From CAG-217 sp963642245 (GTDB lineage: Bacteria; Bacillota; Clostridia; Oscillospirales; Acutalibacteraceae), in contig CAVIFY010000072.1 in assembly GCA_963642245.1 (NCBI GenBank), forward strand, positions 1-5,990: 5,990 nucleotides of DNA. Direction: 5' to 3'. Below the pieces are notes generated by a model that worked only from the letters and a program-made list of their open reading frames with translations, made no database searches and had not been told where the DNA came from. The position numbers were made by a program, and so were the translations under genes. Below, one piece after another: positions 5,877 through 5,990 of the stretch. Every line of letters begins with the position of its first letter. Position 1 is the first letter of the stretch.

Positions 5877-5909
5877 GTAGGGCACGATGCCCACATCGTG
5901 CCGCCCTAT
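5877..5909. repeat. Hairpin repeat GTAGGGC...GCCGCCCTA
   Basis: GGCACGATG (5881-5889) pairs perfectly with CATCGTGCC (5894-5902) around CCCA. The stem is flanked by TAGGG on the left and GCCCTA on the right, which could extend it past a small bulge. The outer frame GTAGGGC and GCCG matches the hairpin at 5730-5749 read on the opposite strand, while the arms differ. This is the pattern of a repeat family kept for its fold. Confidence 0.65.
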
Positions 5910-5921
5910 TCCTTTGTCAAT

Positions 5922-5990
5922 GCCTTCGGCCAATCCCCCCTGCGGCTACGCCGCTCCCCCCTTTGCAAGGGGGGCTTAGATTTTGTAACC
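5922..5990. repeat. Second copy of the intergenic hairpin repeat (cut by window end)
   Basis: Bases 5931-5990 match 2849-2909 except for a single inserted T in the earlier copy. They include the GCGGC/GCCGC hairpin and the C-run/G-run hairpin, and continue to the last base of the window, so the true right end is unknown. Just left of the shared block is a mini-hairpin, GCC-TTC-GGC (5922-5930). In the same place the other copy has CGCC-TCC-GGCG. The copy has the same plus-strand orientation as the element at 2827-2966. Confidence 0.85.

Noticed and set aside
2827..5990. CRISPR array
   Set aside because: The repeats are two distant copies with internal hairpins. There is no regular repeat-spacer pattern and no cas gene.

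Overview
The window reads as chromosomal DNA of a GC-rich member of the Clostridia (Bacillota), possibly an Oscillospirales-type gut bacterium. The evidence is the single-chain Gram-positive type of glycyl-tRNA synthetase, a DUF975-type membrane protein, NifS/NifU-type Fe-S assembly proteins, purine-rich Shine-Dalgarno sequences, and G/C-run hairpin repeats of a kind I associate with such genomes. The taxonomic placement is inference. No phage, transposase, plasmid, CRISPR, tRNA or rRNA signal is visible.

All five supported genes lie on the minus strand, in two transcription units. Read in the direction of transcription (right to left), the first unit starts at a strong promoter (5649-5677) and runs nifS (cysteine desulfurase), nifU (Fe-S scaffold), nadA (quinolinate synthase). 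It ends at a hairpin terminator (3011-3030). The gaps between genes are 17 and 27 bases, each with a ribosome binding site. The logic is coherent: NifS takes sulfur from cysteine, NifU builds the cluster, and NadA is a [4Fe-4S] enzyme of NAD synthesis. nadB and nadC are absent from the window.

The second unit starts at a promoter at 2742-2770 and runs glyQS (glycyl-tRNA synthetase), then, after 22 bases, a DUF975-family membrane protein with an acidic loop and a Pro/Gln-rich tail. It ends at a strong terminator (60-86).

The two intergenic stretches (2700-3053 and 5633-5990) hold the promoters and are otherwise packed with small hairpin repeats. A composite element at 2827-2966 shares about 60 bases, almost unchanged, with 5931-5990 at the window edge. 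Several hairpins keep the same framework while their arms change in a base-paired way. These repeats are the least explained part of the window. The protein-coding genes are mostly ordinary housekeeping genes, and I see no clear new biological system.
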